NCBI GenBank assembly: GCA_030590265.1
Contig: JAUUYW010000187.1
Coordinates: forward strand, 1-6,745
Reading direction: 5' to 3'
Length of the DNA stretch: 6,745 nucleotides
Source of the DNA: Candidatus Krumholzibacteriia bacterium
Lineage (GTDB): Bacteria > Krumholzibacteriota > Krumholzibacteriia > LZORAL124-64-63
Shown here: one piece after another, positions 6,567 through 6,745 of the stretch
Numbering within the stretch: the first letter of the stretch is position 1
How the letters are laid out: each line of letters begins with the position of its first letter
The notes under the pieces: model-generated
Databases searched by the model: none
The model's input: the letters and a program-made list of their open reading frames with translations, nothing else
What the model was told of the DNA's origin: nothing
Program-made: the position numbers and the translations under genes

Positions 6567-6745
6567 ATGTTTGTAAGACTTCTTATACTCTTATTTATTC
6601 TGCTGTTTGTACGGCGTGTTTGGCGGGCGATTAAAAAAAGCCAAACCAGCCGTGCTAACTCATCCCGCAGTGGTGCCCAAGGTGGCCGTGGCCGCCCATC
6701 CGCTGGTGGCAAGCCTACCAATGGCATCACGAGTGACATCACCGA
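6567..6745 (+). CDS. Small single-span membrane protein of unknown function, 3' end outside window
   Basis: An open frame begins with ATG at 6567 and runs to the window end without a stop, giving at least 59 residues. The start MFVRLLILLFILLFV is strongly hydrophobic and is followed by the basic stretch RRVWRAIKK. That looks like one N-terminal membrane anchor with the basic side in the cytoplasm. Residues about 25-53 form a polar linker rich in Gly, Ser and Arg, typical of a flexible tether, and the last visible residues are NGITSDIT. No in-frame ATG, GTG or TTG lies between the tRNA and 6567, and there is no clear Shine-Dalgarno sequence, so the start is uncertain. I do not recognise the family. 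Small anchored proteins with a hydrophobic-basic start, a linker and a C-terminal metal-binding DPVCGT-type motif exist in many bacteria, and this could be one, but that part is outside the window. Confidence 0.6.
   Translation, partial: MFVRLLILLFILLFVRRVWRAIKKSQTSRANSSRSGAQGGRGRPSAGGKPTNGITSDIT

Noticed and set aside
6584..6589. TATACT as a -10 box inside the start of the small ORF
   Set aside because: No acceptable -35 box lies 16-18 bases upstream, and the start would fall downstream of the ATG. The AT-rich bases are explained by Leu/Ile/Phe codons of the membrane segment.

Overview
The window is a dense, single-strand (+) stretch of ordinary bacterial chromosome. It holds six protein genes, one tRNA gene and the start of a small membrane-protein gene, with almost no space between most of them. 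The organism is a bacterium that makes isoprenoids by the MEP (non-mevalonate) route, with moderately GC-rich coding DNA and a chromosomally encoded CCA end on its tRNA. The protein families are universal enough that the phylum cannot be named from this window alone. The order folD, ispA, divergent-PAP2 gene, dxs, nadK, recN resembles housekeeping clusters seen in several Gram-negative and candidate-phylum genomes (low-confidence inference). I see no mobile element, phage gene, CRISPR array or defence system.

Layout. Positions 1-417 are the C-terminal half of folD (one-carbon folate metabolism), cut by the window edge. ispA (410-1321, farnesyl diphosphate synthase) starts inside the end of folD behind a good Shine-Dalgarno sequence. 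One base after ispA comes a small membrane protein of the divergent PAP2 / DUF212 family (1323-1778) that lacks the family's usual SHS motif. An 82-base gap with a weak hairpin precedes dxs (1861-3771). dxs overlaps nadK (3768-4682) by four bases (ATGA), and nadK overlaps recN (4682-6424) by one base, so these three are probably translationally coupled. A sigma70-like promoter with a GC-rich discriminator begins in the recN stop codon and points at a tRNA-Arg(CCG) gene (6466-6542). Twenty-four bases after the tRNA, a short ORF with an N-terminal hydrophobic segment starts at 6567 and runs off the end of the window.

How the genes fit together. Dxs makes the first intermediate of the MEP pathway. 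IspA condenses the resulting C5 units to C15 farnesyl diphosphate, the precursor of undecaprenyl phosphate and quinone side chains. The PAP2-like protein between them could be linked to prenyl-phosphate handling, but its altered motif makes a catalytic role doubtful. NadK supplies NADP, the cofactor pool used by FolD and by reductive steps of the MEP pathway. RecN is an SMC-like repair ATPase co-expressed with this metabolic block.

The points most worth a second look are the motif changes in RecN and in the DUF212 protein, the stable-RNA-type promoter overlapping recN, and the small ORF that seems to be co-transcribed with the tRNA. None of these amounts to strong evidence for a new biological system.
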